From positions 248,001-312,000 of the forward strand of contig NZ_CAJHAJ010000001.1 in NCBI RefSeq assembly GCF_904846345.1: 64,000 bases of DNA, given 5' to 3'. Below, in pieces: positions 25,637 to 36,208 of the stretch. The DNA comes from Psychrobacter maritimus. GTDB lineage: Bacteria; Pseudomonadota; Gammaproteobacteria; Pseudomonadales; Moraxellaceae. Numbering within the stretch: the stretch's first letter is position 1; the number at the start of each line of letters is the position of its first letter. A program made the translations under genes and the position numbers. A model generated the notes under the pieces. That model was not told the DNA's origin and did not search any database. It saw only the letters and a program-made list of their open reading frames with translations.

Positions 25637-26551
25637 ATGAAGCCTTCTGTTCTTCCCTCTGATCTTAAGCTGATGGCAGCGACACCGCCGTCATCTTGGC
25701 AGCTATTTTTATCGACATTTTGCCGCAATAAAGGCGCGGTGCTTGGTTTTATTGTATTGGCCTTGATGGTGATTATCGCCATACTTGCGCCCGCCCTTGC
25801 ACCGCATGACCCTTATGAATTATTTACCGGTCAAGAGCAATTGCCACCCGCATTTTTAAGTGGCGGCGATACGATGTTTTGGCTTGGGACTGATGATGCC
25901 GGTCGAGATACCTTATCTCGGGTGATGTATGGCGCACGTTACTCGTTGTTTATCGGTCTAAGTGCGACGACCCTTGCCATGTTGGTCGGCGTCTCGCTAG
26001 GGCTTAGCGCCGCGTTTTGGCCAAAGGTTTGGGGCAAAGCGGTGATGCTAGTCAATGATATTTTGATGTCCTATCCAAGCTTGCTATTGGCGATTATTAT
26101 TGCAGCTATTTTAGGGCCGTCTATGACCAACACCATTATTACCATTGCCTTGGTTTGTACGCCGCCTTTTATTCGTCTGACACGCGCTACCGCCATGGTA
26201 GAGCTACAACGTGAGTACTTTGTTGCTTCGCAAGTGATGGGGGCTGGCGTGCTGCGCTTATTGTTCATCACCATTTTGCCAAATTGTATGGCACCACTCA
26301 TCGTCCAAGCAACAATGATTTTTTCCTCTGCTATTTTAGAAGCAGGTGCGATTGGTTTCTTAGGCTTTGGCGTGCAACCACCAGATGCAGAATGGGGCGC
26401 AATGCTCGGTACAGCGCGGCAATATATTCAAAGTAATGTTTGGCTCGCTATTTGGCCGGGTGTCGCCATCTTCTTAGCTGCCTTGTCGATTAACCTGACG
26501 GGTGATGGCTTACGCGATGCGCTAGATCCCAAATTAAAGCAGGTAACCTAA
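25637..26551 (+). CDS. dppC: Dipeptide ABC transporter permease DppC
   Basis: This 304-residue permease has the N-terminal OppC-type segment ([20 protein letters not shown]), six membrane segments and the coupling-loop sequence [39 protein letters not shown] is a signature of the DppC/OppC group. Start 25637 is preferred to the ATG at 25631, because AGGA is seven bases before the former and one base before the latter. It is separated from dppB by about 150 bases and from dppD by one base. Confidence 0.93.
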   Translation: MKPSVLPSDLKLMAATPPSSWQLFLSTFCRNKGAVLGFIVLALMVIIAILAPALAPHDPYELFTGQEQLPPAFLSGGDTMFWLGTDDAGRDTLSRVMYGARYSLFIGLSATTLAMLVGVSLGLSAAFWPKVWGKAVMLVNDILMSYPSLLLAIIIAAILGPSMTNTIITIALVCTPPFIRLTRATAMVELQREYFVASQVMGAGVLRLLFITILPNCMAPLIVQATMIFSSAILEAGAIGFLGFGVQPPDAEWGAMLGTARQYIQSNVWLAIWPGVAIFLAALSINLTGDGLRDALDPKLKQVT

Positions 26552-26552
26552 G

Positions 26553-27641
26553 ATGACTGATACCTTAGATAAAACAGCGCTTACCCATACTTCCATGAAT
26601 GGCTCGTTAATAAAAGAAGCGCCACTGTTGTTAGATATTGAAAATCTTTCGGTCACTTTTGGTCAAGGCGCGCGTGCTTTTCGCGCCGTCGATGACGTGT
26701 CCTTGAAAATTACCCAAGGCGAAGTCATCGCCGTCGTCGGTGAATCAGGCTCAGGTAAGTCGGTCACTATGATGGCGCTCATGGGACTTCTGCCGCCCTC
26801 TGCGACAGTTCGTGCCAAGCGGGTGATGTTTGATAATAAAGACATGCTGAGTATGTCAGCCAAAGAAAAGCGCGGCATCATTGGCAAAGACATTTCTATG
26901 ATTTTTCAAAATGCGATGTCTTGCCTAAATCCGAGCTTTACCATTGAGATGCAATTGGGTGAAGTACTGCGCAAGCATCTTGGACTGCGCGGTGCAGCGG
27001 TACAGGCGCGTATCTTAGAGCTGCTCGAACTGGTTGAGATGCCGGATGCCAAAAATCGACTTAAGGTTTATCCCCATCAATTATCGGGCGGTATGAGTCA
27101 GCGGGTTATGATTGCGATGGCAATTGCTTGCGAGCCAAAACTGCTTATTGCCGATGAGCCAACCACGGCGCTTGACGTCACGGTACAAGCACAAATTATG
27201 GATTTGCTCGGGCGCTTACAACGCGAAAAACAAATGGCAATGGTATTAATTACCCATGACTTGGGTTTGGTCGCACAAAACTCGCGCGATGTCGCCGTCA
27301 TGTATGCCGGACAAGTGGTTGAAACCAGTACAGTGCCGGAGATTTTTCAACATCCTGCCCATCCTTATACCGAAGCGTTGCTACAAGCCATCCCTGAGCT
27401 GGCAATCGGTCAAGACAGGCTAAATAGTTTGCCGGGTGTCGTACCCAGTCAATATGATCGCCCAAGCGGTTGCTTATTATCTCCCCGCTGTCCGTATAAA
27501 GAACCTGCTTGCGAAGTGCCGCCGCCCATTTTAGATACGCCCAATGGCAAAGTGCGCTGTATTCACTCTGAATTGCCTAATCTACCTTCTCGCACCTCTA
27601 CCCCTCACCCTGCTACTTTGGAGTCACAGCATGAGTCATAA
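26553..27641 (+). CDS. dppD: Dipeptide ABC transporter ATP-binding protein DppD
   Basis: This 362-residue ATPase has Walker A GESGSGKS, the Q-loop in [12 protein letters not shown], the ABC signature LSGGMSQRV, Walker [13 protein letters not shown] and the switch histidine in LITHDLGL. The C-terminal oligopeptide extension carries the cysteine cluster [14 protein letters not shown] that binds an iron-sulfur cluster in characterised DppD proteins. It powers peptide import with DppF. Its start follows the dppC stop by one base, and its last 11 bases overlap dppF, so translational coupling is likely. Confidence 0.95.
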   Translation: MTDTLDKTALTHTSMNGSLIKEAPLLLDIENLSVTFGQGARAFRAVDDVSLKITQGEVIAVVGESGSGKSVTMMALMGLLPPSATVRAKRVMFDNKDMLSMSAKEKRGIIGKDISMIFQNAMSCLNPSFTIEMQLGEVLRKHLGLRGAAVQARILELLELVEMPDAKNRLKVYPHQLSGGMSQRVMIAMAIACEPKLLIADEPTTALDVTVQAQIMDLLGRLQREKQMAMVLITHDLGLVAQNSRDVAVMYAGQVVETSTVPEIFQHPAHPYTEALLQAIPELAIGQDRLNSLPGVVPSQYDRPSGCLLSPRCPYKEPACEVPPPILDTPNGKVRCIHSELPNLPSRTSTPHPATLESQHES

Positions 27642-28602
27642 AGTGGTCTTAAAAGCAGACAACCTACACAAGCATTACCCGGTATCGCAAGGATTGGGCA
27701 AGCCTAAAGCGTATGTTAAAGCCCTAAATGGCATCTCGTTTGAGCTTGAAGCGGGCAAAACGCTAGCGGTCGTTGGTGAGTCAGGTTGCGGTAAATCGAC
27801 GCTTGCCCGCCAGTTGACCCTCATTGAAGAGCCCACTGACGGCGAGCTGTTTATCAACGATGAGGCAACGACCGGTTATAGTAGAAAAGCATTAAAAGAT
27901 TTGCGTACCGAGATTCAGATGGTATTCCAAAACCCTTATGGCAGCCTAAACCCGCGTCATACGATTGGCTATCAATTGACTGAACCTTTAGATATTCATA
28001 CCAAGCTATCTAAAGAAGAAAAGCGTGACAAAATAAACGAAATGATGCGACATGTCGGTCTACGTCCCGAACATGCTGGCCGTTATCCGCATATGTTTTC
28101 GGGTGGTCAGCGCCAGCGGATTGCTCTTGCCCGCGCGATGATGCTAAATCCAAAGATTGTGGTCGCTGATGAGCCAACCTCAGCGCTCGATGTGTCGATT
28201 CAAGCGCAAGTGTTAAACTTGTTTATGGATTTACAGGACGAATATCACACTGCTTATGTCTTTATCTCTCACAATCTATCAGTAGTGCGCCATGTCGCGG
28301 ATGATGTGATGGTGATGTACTTAGGTCAAGCCGTCGAGCATGGGTCTAAAGAAGCGATTTATAATGCCCCAAAGCACCCTTATACCATTGCTCTATTGGC
28401 GGCGGCACCGACTGTAACTGGCCATAAAAATGATTTAACCCTACATGGTGAGCTGCCAAGTCCGCTTAATCCGCCAAGTGGCTGCGCCCTGCACAAACGC
28501 TGTCCTTATGCCAAACAACAATGCAGTGAAATAGAGCCAAAACTGCGAGAGTGGGACGGTCGATTGGTTGCGTGTTTACGTTTGGAAGAAATCCACGGTT
28601 AG
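27631..28602 (+). CDS. dppF: Dipeptide ABC transporter ATP-binding protein DppF
   Basis: This 323-residue ATPase has Walker A GESGCGKS, signature FSGGQRQRI, Walker [12 protein letters not shown] and the switch histidine FISHNLSV. The C-terminal extension carries [14 protein letters not shown]. The start at ATG 27631 ([18 protein letters not shown]) has GGAG seven bases upstream, and overlaps dppD by 11 bases; the longer open frame from 27544 lies wholly within dppD. It closes the dpp operon. No clear terminator follows before the convergent zinc-finger gene at 28615. Confidence 0.94.
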   Translation: MSHKVVLKADNLHKHYPVSQGLGKPKAYVKALNGISFELEAGKTLAVVGESGCGKSTLARQLTLIEEPTDGELFINDEATTGYSRKALKDLRTEIQMVFQNPYGSLNPRHTIGYQLTEPLDIHTKLSKEEKRDKINEMMRHVGLRPEHAGRYPHMFSGGQRQRIALARAMMLNPKIVVADEPTSALDVSIQAQVLNLFMDLQDEYHTAYVFISHNLSVVRHVADDVMVMYLGQAVEHGSKEAIYNAPKHPYTIALLAAAPTVTGHKNDLTLHGELPSPLNPPSGCALHKRCPYAKQQCSEIEPKLREWDGRLVACLRLEEIHG

Positions 28603-28614
28603 GATAAGGACAAC

Positions 28615-28959
28615 CTAATCAACATTCACCACGCCGCGACACTTTGGAAATTGGCTACAACCAAAAAAGGTCTGACCTTGCTGCGGGCCTTTTTTGGCAA
28701 CGCGTTTAATCATCTCACTATTGCACTTCGGGCAATTTGGCGCTTGAGCTAAAATAGTTACATGATCTATTGGCTCAATGGCCACCGTTTTATCTGTTTT
28801 TAGCTCTGACTCTATAACCTCAAACGGGGTAATAAAAAACTCATCATTATTAAGCAGTTTATTGTTAGTCTGTTCATCGATAAGCTGAGTACTGATAGAC
28901 GGCGTAATAGCTATATCGGCAGCCTGCCCCACTTCCGTTTGCCCAGACCATCGCAGCAC
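28615..28959 (-). CDS. Topoisomerase-type C4 zinc-finger fragment
   Basis: This is the C-terminal half of the split gene, about 114 residues from a GTG. Four cysteines in CPKC and CSQFPKC within a KRVAKKGPQQGQTFFG context match the DNA-binding zinc ribbon of bacterial topoisomerase I tails. No good ribosome site precedes the GTG, so independent translation is doubtful. Open frame without stop continues upstream to the TGA at 29089. Confidence 0.55.
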   Translation of the reverse strand: MLRWSGQTEVGQAADIAITPSISTQLIDEQTNNKLLNNDEFFITPFEVIESELKTDKTVAIEPIDHVTILAQAPNCPKCNSEMIKRVAKKGPQQGQTFFGCSQFPKCRGVVNVD

Positions 28960-29088
28960 CTCTCTACTTTGAAGGGTAGCTTTTTTAGGGAGTTCCTTTA
29001 CTATTGGCTCAGACGCAGACTGATTAGCTGGTTTATTTGATGGGCTCTGCTTGTCTTTTAGATAGGCTTTATGCTGTCTATTGGTTTT

Positions 29089-29610
29089 TCAAGATTTACT
29101 AAACCTATTGCTTTCAATCTGCTCAACGATAGCTTTGACTTCTTCTTCGCTCAATAACTTATCTTGTTTTTTCTTAACATAAGATGCCATGCTGCTCGTT
29201 AATACATGCTCTGGTAACTCATCGCGAGTTTTAAGCTCACACTCGCCAATGAACGCAATCATCGAATGAAAATAATTCAAATCTAGCGCTAACAAATCTG
29301 CTAATGTCTTGATATGCAGATAATTCTGCCTGAGCGGGTTTTGAAATTTATACTTACGACCCATGATGACCTGAGTCCACTGCCTTTGCTTCTCATTACC
29401 AAATATCCAACCTTTATAGTTTTTGGTTTCGATGACAAAAATGCCATACACAGAGACAATAACATGGTCAATTTGGGTACTGCCACCGTTGGCTAATGGC
29501 AAAGTGATATTATTCAGGCGATGATAGACGTCTTTTTCAAGTTTGAGCCACATGGCAATGTTGATGACAGTTTCGCCTAAAACACCTTTAAAGCTGGACA
29601 TTAGCGACAT
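29089..29610 (-). CDS. NERD (nuclease-related) domain protein, truncated
   Basis: This 173-residue product carries the NERD core: GEVV-like start (FKGVLGETVINIAMWLK), STQIDHVIVSVYGIFVIETK with the conserved Asp and Glu-Thr-Lys, and KNYKGWIFG. NERD proteins are predicted nucleases of the PD-(D/E)xK type. It ends at the TGA that separates it from the zinc-finger part, in the same frame. It could still fold as a NERD domain. Confidence 0.75.
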   Translation of the reverse strand: MSLMSSFKGVLGETVINIAMWLKLEKDVYHRLNNITLPLANGGSTQIDHVIVSVYGIFVIETKNYKGWIFGNEKQRQWTQVIMGRKYKFQNPLRQNYLHIKTLADLLALDLNYFHSMIAFIGECELKTRDELPEHVLTSSMASYVKKKQDKLLSEEEVKAIVEQIESNRFSKS

Positions 29611-29835
29611 GATTGTTTCTACTATATAAAGGATTAAACTACTTATTTTAAGCGATAATCCCTTACTAATGCTTACTTTTATAATAACCCATAACTTTAA
29701 TAATACATTGAAACAGCACAGTTGTAGTACGCTATCGCATTATTATTTAAGCTATAAAGCTCAGTACTACTTTAAAACCACTTTAAAAGTACTTTCAATA
29801 CTGACGACTTTAATACTACTCTTTGGATCATACGT

Positions 29836-30441
29836 ATGAATACACGCGCCGCTTCTTGGCTTAAAATCACGTTAAGCACCTCTTTATTATTCTCCTTACC
29901 GGTAATGGGACTGGCCGCTAATACGATGCCACAAAAGTGGAAGCTAGATGTGCCGAAAACCAGCGCAGATTTTGAGGTCAAATACTTAGGCAAGGCGACC
30001 ACTGACGGTAAGTTTCGTAAGGTAAATGGGGCGATCAATTATGACGTCAAAAAGCCTGAGAGTACCACCATTAATTTTACCGTGCATACCAATAGCATCG
30101 ATACCGAGCGCAGGCTACGTGACTCTTTTTTACGCCGTAAGGAGCTGCTCAATACGCAGCAATATCCGACGATGACGTTTGTCTCAAAAAAAATCAAGAT
30201 GATTACGCCTAAAGAAGCCAGTGTCACGGGCGACTTTACCGCTTTAGGTCAAACCAGACCGTTAACGGTAAGAGTGACTCTATCTGATGTAGAGATTGAC
30301 CCTGTCACCGCACAACCGACATTAAAGTTTCGCGCGACGGGCATGGTAGATCGCTATAACTACGGGGTGACGGCTTTCCCGAAAATTATTAGTAATATCA
30401 TCCCGCTTGAGATATCAGGAAAACTGATTGCTGCTAATTAA
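29836..30441 (+). CDS. YceI-family periplasmic lipocalin-like protein
   Basis: This 201-residue protein has an N-terminal signal peptide (residues 1-28, ending GLAAN) and a YceI domain: WKLDVPKTSADFEVKYLGK, VNGAINYD, and SFLRRKELLNTQQYPTMTF. YceI folds as a lipocalin-like barrel that binds a polyisoprenoid or amphiphile and is secreted or periplasmic. It is a single gene, followed by a stem-loop that also serves the convergent coiled-coil gene. Confidence 0.9.
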   Translation: MNTRAASWLKITLSTSLLFSLPVMGLAANTMPQKWKLDVPKTSADFEVKYLGKATTDGKFRKVNGAINYDVKKPESTTINFTVHTNSIDTERRLRDSFLRRKELLNTQQYPTMTFVSKKIKMITPKEASVTGDFTALGQTRPLTVRVTLSDVEIDPVTAQPTLKFRATGMVDRYNYGVTAFPKIISNIIPLEISGKLIAAN

Positions 30442-30450
30442 TTGAGTGAC

Positions 30451-30481
30451 AAAAAACCCAACTTAGAAGTTCTAAGTTGGG
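30451..30481 (-). terminator. Terminator of the coiled-coil gene (and stem after yceI)
   Basis: A perfect 10-bp stem (30457-30466 with 30472-30481) is followed on the minus strand by six T, so it ends the gene at 30602-30922. On the plus strand it stands after yceI without a T run. Confidence 0.8.
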
Positions 30482-30601
30482 TATATAGCACAATAGATTT
30501 TAAGATACTCTTTACAGAAATACCCCATTATTTAGAAAAACTATGACCTGAAAAATCACTCGAAAATCGATTAAATTTTAAAACCATATTTTCTAAAGTT
30601 T

Positions 30602-30922
30602 TTAGTACTGCCATATTTGGTCTTCTGCTATGCCAGCTTTGTCTATCTTATTTCTTCTTTTCTGAATTTTGGTATCTATCTTTTCTTGCTTTTTCATCGC
30701 CTTTTGGTTGATATCGTCTATCATTCTTTGAATCTTCTTATCTACTTTGTCTTGTTCTTTTTGACGCTGCTTATCTAACTTGGCAAGCTCTTTTTGACGT
30801 ACCTTGTCTATTTTATCCTGCTCTTTTTGACGCTGCAGATTCAGCTTACTTAGCTTTTTTTGAACCTTTTTACTTAACGTAATCTCATCTTTCGCTTGTT
30901 TTTTAACAGATTTATTCGACAT
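30602..30922 (-). CDS. Charged coiled-coil protein with 11-residue repeats, unknown function
   Basis: This 106-residue protein has no recognised family. Residues 20-96 form seven consecutive 11-residue units, for example RQKEQDKIDKV, RQKELAKLDKQ and RQKEQDKVDKK (31-63), then three more divergent ones. Eleven-residue periodicity suggests a right-handed or nearly straight coiled coil. About half of the residues are Lys, Glu, Asp, Arg or Gln. There is no membrane segment or signal. The C-terminal tail is DQIWQY. A minus-strand terminator follows. It may be a structural, nucleic-acid-binding or stress protein. Confidence 0.75.
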   Translation of the reverse strand: MSNKSVKKQAKDEITLSKKVQKKLSKLNLQRQKEQDKIDKVRQKELAKLDKQRQKEQDKVDKKIQRMIDDINQKAMKKQEKIDTKIQKRRNKIDKAGIAEDQIWQY

Positions 30923-31332
30923 GATAACTCTCCTGAATCATATTATATAAAACACTTAGATACTTGATGGTAAGTCAATCCTCATGTCTAATCAATGTGA
31001 CAGTACAAAACAGGTACACGTCCTTAAACACCCTTTAGATTAGCAAACTAGATATAACACTAATAACGGTCCAATATAGAACATTACATTAAGCTTGGTT
31101 AAAACCGAGAAGTAGTTAATATCAATTATTTCGGAATTGAAAGTATATTTATAATTAGATTCGCGTGGGGTCATTCGCGTAAATAAATACATTCATTTTA
31201 TTTTTTCATATTTATGCGTTGGTGCGCGGGTCGCACCCTACGTTAAAATTTAACAATTCATTGCGTATCGTGCCTCGACACTAAACGAACCATCAATCCA
31301 TTTAGAATGATTCAAAAGCAAAAATAAAACCA
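30923..31332. other. Intergenic region between coiled-coil gene and tkt
   Basis: This is 410 AT-rich bases without a supported gene. It holds two ATTCGCGT words 14 bases apart near 31159-31180, and a GC-rich palindrome GGTGCG (31221-31226) / CGCACC (31232-37). The latter resembles fragments of dispersed repeats in proteobacteria; I cannot show other copies here. Confidence 0.35.
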
Positions 31333-31368
31333 TAAAAAAGAGCTGCCAAATTACTCTAGCAGCTCTTT
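31333..31368 (-). terminator. Terminator after tkt
   Basis: A 10-bp stem (AAAGAGCTGC 31337-31346 with GCAGCTCTTT 31359-31368) has a T run on the minus strand, 36 bases after the tkt stop. Confidence 0.85.
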
Positions 31369-31403
31369 GATAAGCTCAAAAACTAACTCTAAGCTTTGAT
31401 TAA

Positions 31404-33401
31404 TCAGACCAAACTATTCACCGCATCAACCACTGCATCAGTCGTGATACCAAACTCTCTATAGAGCTGATCTGCTGGCGCTGACTCGCCATAAGTCGTC
31501 ATGCCGATAACTTTGCCATCAAGACCGACAAACTTATACCAGTAATCTACATGCGCGGCTTCTACGGCGACGCGAGCGCGGATATTAGCTGGCAATACCG
31601 CTTCACGGTAGCTAACATCTTGCTCAACGAAGATTTCCGCACAAGGCATAGAGACGACGCGGACGCCAACGCCATTTGCACTTAACGTCTCATACGCTTG
31701 CATAGCCAGACCGACTTCTGAACCAGTCGCGATGATAATTGCTTTTAGCTCGCCTTGTTCTTTTGCTAATACGTAACCACCTTTAGTGATGTTAGCTACT
31801 TGCTCAGCATCACGTGCTTGATGTGGCAAGCTTTGACGGCTGAAAATCAATGCAGACGGATTGTTTTCTGATTTAATCGCTTCAACCCAAGCAGTAGCAG
31901 ATTCGGTCGCATCACACGGACGCCATGTACGTAGGTTTGGCGTGGTACGTAGGCTGGTCAATTGCTCAACAGGCTGATGCGTTGGACCATCTTCACCCAA
32001 ACCAATAGAGTCATGGGTATAGACATGGATGATACGTTGCTTCATCAATGCGCCCATACGCACCGCATTACGCGCGTATTCCATAAACATCAGGAAGGTT
32101 GCCACGTAAGGGATAAAGCCACCATGCAACGCGATACCATTGGCAATCGCTGTCATACCGAATTCGCGCACGCCATAATAGATATAGTTGCCATCAGCAT
32201 CTTTCTCGATGCCTTTTGCGCCTTTAAATAGCGTTAGGTTCGAGCCTGCTAGATCCGCTGAACCGCCTAACAGCTCTGGCAATAATGGCTGCAAAGTATT
32301 GATGGCATTTTGACTGGCTTTACGACTGGCGACATCGCCGCCCTGCTCTTGGGTTTGCTGAATATAGGCTTGTGCTTGGCTATCAAAGTCAGCAGGCAAC
32401 TCACCATTTAAACGGCGTAGTAGCTCGCTTGCCAACTCTGGATAAGCCTTTTTATACGCTTCAAAGTCTGCATCCCAGTTCTTTTGTTGTACATCGCCTT
32501 TGGCTTTACCGTCCCACGCTTCATAGATTTCGTCATCTAATTCAAATGGTGCATGCTTCCAAGATAGCGCATCACGGGTTAAGACAATTTCGTCATCACC
32601 AAGTGGCGCACCATGACTGGCTGCTAAGCCTTGCTTGTTTGGACTACCCGCGCCAATCGTTGTTTTACAAATGATTAAGCTTGGCTTAGTGGTCTCAGCA
32701 ATCGCTTGCTCAGTGGCTTGCGTAATTTCATCGGTATCATGACCGTCAACTTTAATCACTTGCCAGCCATAGGCTTCGAAACGCGCTTGCGTATCGTCAG
32801 TAAACCAGCCTTCGACATTACCATCAATTGAGATGCCATTGTCATCATAAAAGAATACCAACTTGCCAAGACCTAACGTGCCCGCTAGTGAGCAAACTTC
32901 ATGGCTGATACCTTCCATCAAGCAGCCATCACCCAAGAACGCATAAGTATGATGGTCGACGATGTTATGACCGTCACGGTTGAACTGTGCGGCAAGCGTC
33001 TTTTCTGCAATCGCAAAACCAACGGCGTTCGCGATACCCTGACCTAGTGGACCCGTCGTGGTTTCAATACCTGGGGTATAGCCAAGCTCAGGATGACCTG
33101 GGGTTTTTGAATGCAGCTGACGGAAACCTTTTAAGTCGTCGACGCTGACATCATAACCCGTTAAATGCAGCAATGAGTAAATAAGCATCGAGCCATGACC
33201 GTTTGATAATACAAAGCGGTCACGGTTATGCCACTGTGGATCGGCTGGGTTGTGCTTTAAAAACTTACGCCACAAAACTTCAGCAATATCAGCCATGCCC
33301 ATCGGCGCGCCCGGATGTCCAGAGTTGGCTTTTTGAACCGCATCAAACGACAACACACGGATGGCATTGGCTAATTTACGTTCGCTAATTGGAGCTGGCA
33401 T
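31404..33401 (-). CDS. tkt: Transketolase
   Basis: This 665-residue thiamine-diphosphate enzyme moves two-carbon units between sugar phosphates in the pentose phosphate pathway. The N-terminal [18 protein letters not shown], the diphosphate motif [12 protein letters not shown], and the pyrimidine-domain [18 protein letters not shown] are all present. The length matches bacterial transketolases (about 660). It is a single gene, ending in a strong terminator. In an organism that lives on organic acids it would supply ribose and erythrose phosphates from gluconeogenic intermediates. Confidence 0.97.
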   Translation of the reverse strand: MPAPISERKLANAIRVLSFDAVQKANSGHPGAPMGMADIAEVLWRKFLKHNPADPQWHNRDRFVLSNGHGSMLIYSLLHLTGYDVSVDDLKGFRQLHSKTPGHPELGYTPGIETTTGPLGQGIANAVGFAIAEKTLAAQFNRDGHNIVDHHTYAFLGDGCLMEGISHEVCSLAGTLGLGKLVFFYDDNGISIDGNVEGWFTDDTQARFEAYGWQVIKVDGHDTDEITQATEQAIAETTKPSLIICKTTIGAGSPNKQGLAASHGAPLGDDEIVLTRDALSWKHAPFELDDEIYEAWDGKAKGDVQQKNWDADFEAYKKAYPELASELLRRLNGELPADFDSQAQAYIQQTQEQGGDVASRKASQNAINTLQPLLPELLGGSADLAGSNLTLFKGAKGIEKDADGNYIYYGVREFGMTAIANGIALHGGFIPYVATFLMFMEYARNAVRMGALMKQRIIHVYTHDSIGLGEDGPTHQPVEQLTSLRTTPNLRTWRPCDATESATAWVEAIKSENNPSALIFSRQSLPHQARDAEQVANITKGGYVLAKEQGELKAIIIATGSEVGLAMQAYETLSANGVGVRVVSMPCAEIFVEQDVSYREAVLPANIRARVAVEAAHVDYWYKFVGLDGKVIGMTTYGESAPADQLYREFGITTDAVVDAVNSLV

Positions 33402-33726
33402 AGAGTGTCCTAATATTCAAATGAGAAGTATGGATGACAAGCAAAAAATCGGTGGAACAATAGACATGAAACAATAGAATAAGAGTGCGATAAACGCTCT
33501 TAAGAATTAGGTGTCTAATTAAACGACAATATTAAATGACAATATTAACATATTTGCCATAAGCCAAACTAAAAATGCGCTGATAGAAGCGTTTGCATTT
33601 AGCAATCACTCCTATCAGTTTTGTTAAACGATAAACAATATTAGATTCCTAACCACAAACTGCGGTCAATGTAGCCACTCGATAGCCACTCGCAGCTCAT
33701 AACCATTCATAACAACATTGAATTGC
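33402..33726. other. Intergenic region between tkt and serS
   Basis: This 325-base region holds the tkt promoter. It contains a 13-bp tandem duplication (TTAAACGACAATA 33519-33531, TTAAATGACAATA 33532-33544). No gene or clear terminator for serS was recognised. Confidence 0.4.
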
Positions 33727-35013
33727 TTAAGCTGAAATGGTTTCAACACCGCCCATAAAGGGACGCAATACTTCTGGAATGGTGATGCTACCATCGGCGT
33801 TTTGGTGATTTTCCATCACTGCCAATAAGGTACGACCAACGGCCAAACCTGAACCATTTAGCGTATGCGCTAGGCTAGTCTGCTTACCGTCTTTAACGCG
33901 CGTGCCCATACGGCGTGCTTGGAAATCACCGCAGTTTGAACAGCTTGAGATTTCACGATAGGTATCTTGGCTCGGTAACCAGACTTCGATATCATAAGTT
34001 TTTTGTGCGGCAAAGCCCATATCACCAGTACATAATTTGACCACGCGGTACGGCAGATTAAGCTGCTGTAAGATGTATTCTGCTTGTCCAGTCATTGCCT
34101 CAAGTAAGTCATCTGATTGCTCGCTAGTGGCGATATTAACCATCTCAACTTTCTCAAACTGATGCTGACGAATCAGACCACGGGTATCACGACCGTGCGA
34201 GCCCGCTTCACTACGGAAACACGGTGTATGCGCAGTGAATTTTAATGGCAACTCTTTGATATCCAAACGCTCACCACGTACCAAGTTGGTCATTGGTACT
34301 TCAGCCGTTGGAATCAGATAAAAATCCGTACCTTCGTTATTGGTATGATTGGTCAATTTAAACAAATCATCTTCAAACTTCGGCAATTGACCCGTACCTT
34401 TTAGACTCTCAGAGTTCACAATATAAGGCACATAGGTTTCAGTGTAGCCGTACTTGATGGTATGGGTATTGAGCATAAACTGAATCAAAGCGCGATGCAT
34501 TTGCGCAAGCTGACCTTTTAACACATTAAAACGGCTACCTGTTAATTTTGCAGCGGCTTCAAAGTCGAGCATACCCAGCGTTTCGCCAATATAAGTATGG
34601 TCTTGAATTTCAAAATCAAACGCGCGCGGCGTACCCCATTTGCGCACTTCAACGTTATCGTCTTCTGACGTACCAACGGGCACATCTGCTGCTGGAATAT
34701 TTGGAATTTGCATGGCTGCTTGGCTAATGCGCTCTTGCAAGGTACGCAGCTCGTCTTCAGCTGTCTTAATCTCACCGCTGACACTTTGCATCTCAGCCAA
34801 TAATTCGCTGGCATCTTCGCCCGATTTTTTTAGCGCACCCACTTGCTTAGCACCCGCATTACGGCGCGATTGCAGCTCTTCCGTTTTGACTTGTAAAGAC
34901 TTACGTTCGTTTTCAATATTTTGCCAAAACGCCATATCAAGCGTATAACCACGCGTGGCCAGCTGCTGTTGTAAATCCGTTAAATCACCGCGTAAGAGTT
35001 TTGGGTCAATCAT
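33727..35013 (-). CDS. serS: Seryl-tRNA synthetase
   Basis: This 428-residue class II synthetase charges tRNA-Ser. The N-terminal 110 residues form the long antiparallel coiled coil that reaches the tRNA variable arm. Motif two ([20 protein letters not shown]) and motif three ([17 protein letters not shown]) are intact, as is [13 protein letters not shown]. The length fits the bacterial enzyme. It is a single gene, upstream of an AT-rich region with an imperfect 51-base palindrome (35113-35163). tRNA-Ser (UGA) is encoded at 14468-14558. Confidence 0.97.
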   Translation of the reverse strand: MIDPKLLRGDLTDLQQQLATRGYTLDMAFWQNIENERKSLQVKTEELQSRRNAGAKQVGALKKSGEDASELLAEMQSVSGEIKTAEDELRTLQERISQAAMQIPNIPAADVPVGTSEDDNVEVRKWGTPRAFDFEIQDHTYIGETLGMLDFEAAAKLTGSRFNVLKGQLAQMHRALIQFMLNTHTIKYGYTETYVPYIVNSESLKGTGQLPKFEDDLFKLTNHTNNEGTDFYLIPTAEVPMTNLVRGERLDIKELPLKFTAHTPCFRSEAGSHGRDTRGLIRQHQFEKVEMVNIATSEQSDDLLEAMTGQAEYILQQLNLPYRVVKLCTGDMGFAAQKTYDIEVWLPSQDTYREISSCSNCGDFQARRMGTRVKDGKQTSLAHTLNGSGLAVGRTLLAVMENHQNADGSITIPEVLRPFMGGVETISA

Positions 35014-35542
35014 AATAGTTGCCTGTAGCGCTAAAAGTGAGTAAGAAATGAAAAGAGAAAATAGTAGTTAAGTAGCTATGTTAAGTAGCCAAGTAATGGG
35101 GTAAAACAAAAAATGGCGCGCAGAGCCTTATAATATCGTTATAAAGCTTCGCAATGACGCCATGTCAATCATAAGAATAAATGATAGCCACTATCATACC
35201 AAGACCCAGCAGATTTGACCATGTTTTGGCTATATTTTGCCACAATCTAGCCTGTTTTTTTGCGCCAGCTTTACGGAGTAAATAAGCAATAATATGAGCC
35301 GCACAATTCTCTTATGAATCAACTTCTATCATTGACGCTATTATAAATAACGATGCTATCTGAGAAATAACCGGGCTATCCGTCAACATAGCCGCTTATA
35401 TGTTTCATTTAAGAGCAGTTTTCGGTAAGATAAGCGCATATCTTTATTCTACTTCCAGCCAAGCCCAGCCAAGCATAGTATTACAGCTTCGCTTTGGCGC
35501 TTTTCATCCCACGCTTTTAACATACGTATCTGAGAAACCTTT
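35014..35542. other. Divergent intergenic region between serS and the YcxB-like gene
   Basis: This 529-base region should carry promoters for both directions. Inside is an imperfect palindrome at 35113-35163 (listed separately) and a 13-bp tandem duplication GTTAAGTAGC near 35067-35092. A short open frame at 35400-35582 looks accidental. Confidence 0.4.
35113..35163. repeat. Imperfect 51-base inverted repeat upstream of serS
   Basis: ATGGCG (35113-35118) matches CGCCAT (35158-35163), and an inner CTTATAA/TTATAAAG palindrome sits at its centre, with looser pairing between. It could be a leader hairpin for serS on the minus strand or a dispersed palindrome. Confidence 0.5.
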
Positions 35543-36208
35543 ATGGCCCTGTACCCCTACACGCTACAACCTGTTGCCTTAAACCTAACCGAGGCTGAAT
35601 TTCACCAAGCACAGTATGAGCTATTTGCCAGTGCCAGCCCATCTTTTGGTCTGTCGAGCATTAAGATGAAAGAGTGGATTATTATGGCAGTGGTTGTCAT
35701 TTTAGCCCTTGCTGGTTTGGTTTTTTTGACCGGTTACTCGACCATCATTTTTTGGCTCATGCTAGCGTCTGTGGTTATTTATCTATTGGTTCGTACCCTT
35801 GGCTTTAAATGGTATGTCAAAAGAGAGTTTGAAAAACAAGTTGCTGACCAAGAGATGCCCGATGAGATGCGTCAGATGAAACTGGGGGTACAAAAGCATG
35901 GTCTTGTGATGGCAATGCCGGTCAATCAGCCTGACATGTTTAATAGCAATCAGATGCGCGGCATGCAAATGCGTCCCGGTAGCACTCAGCAAGCGGTTAT
36001 TCCTTGGACGTCGATTAAAAGTTGGGATGAGACCGATGACTATATCTTTATGATGTTTGAGATGAAAGGTCAGCAAGGCAGCCAAATCGTTCCGAAGCGC
36101 TTACAAGCACAGAAGTTTCCAATCGATACGGTACGTCAGCATTTACTAGAAGTTATTCCTGCTAAAGGCTTAAATCCTGAAAACTTGCAACCACCTGCAA
36201 AAGTATAA
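35543..36208 (+). CDS. YcxB-like membrane protein
   Basis: This 221-residue protein has two adjacent membrane helices (about 45-65 and 68-86) between a short N-terminal region and a soluble C-terminal domain of about 130 residues. The C-terminal part, with VIPWTSIKSWDETDDYIFMMF and a final PKRL motif before FPIDTVRQHLLEV, matches the YcxB-like family of unknown function. The start lacks a strong ribosome site. It is a single gene. Orientation is probably with the C-terminal domain in the cytoplasm (inference). Confidence 0.75.
   Translation: MALYPYTLQPVALNLTEAEFHQAQYELFASASPSFGLSSIKMKEWIIMAVVVILALAGLVFLTGYSTIIFWLMLASVVIYLLVRTLGFKWYVKREFEKQVADQEMPDEMRQMKLGVQKHGLVMAMPVNQPDMFNSNQMRGMQMRPGSTQQAVIPWTSIKSWDETDDYIFMMFEMKGQQGSQIVPKRLQAQKFPIDTVRQHLLEVIPAKGLNPENLQPPAKV

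Larger units (their letters stand above)
28615..29610 (-). pseudogene. NERD nuclease-like / topoisomerase C4 zinc-finger protein split by in-frame TGA
   Basis: The NERD-domain frame (29610 to 29089) and the zinc-finger frame (to 28615) are in the same phase with one TGA at 29091-29089 as the only stop in about 332 codons. Read through, they give one protein: NERD domain, a basic linker of roughly 45 residues and a C-terminal topoisomerase-type C4 zinc ribbon (CPKCNSEM, FGCSQFPKC). This domain pairing is known for single NERD proteins. Most likely a nonsense mutation has cut one gene; stop-codon readthrough or a sequencing error are alternatives. The two halves are also listed separately. Confidence 0.75.

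Noticed and set aside
27544..27630. Longer start for DppF inside dppD
   Set aside because: It would overlap dppD by about 100 bases and has no family similarity; ATG 27631 has GGAG upstream.
35400..35582. 60-codon frame before the YcxB-like gene
   Set aside because: It overlaps the start of the next gene and shows no coding signals.
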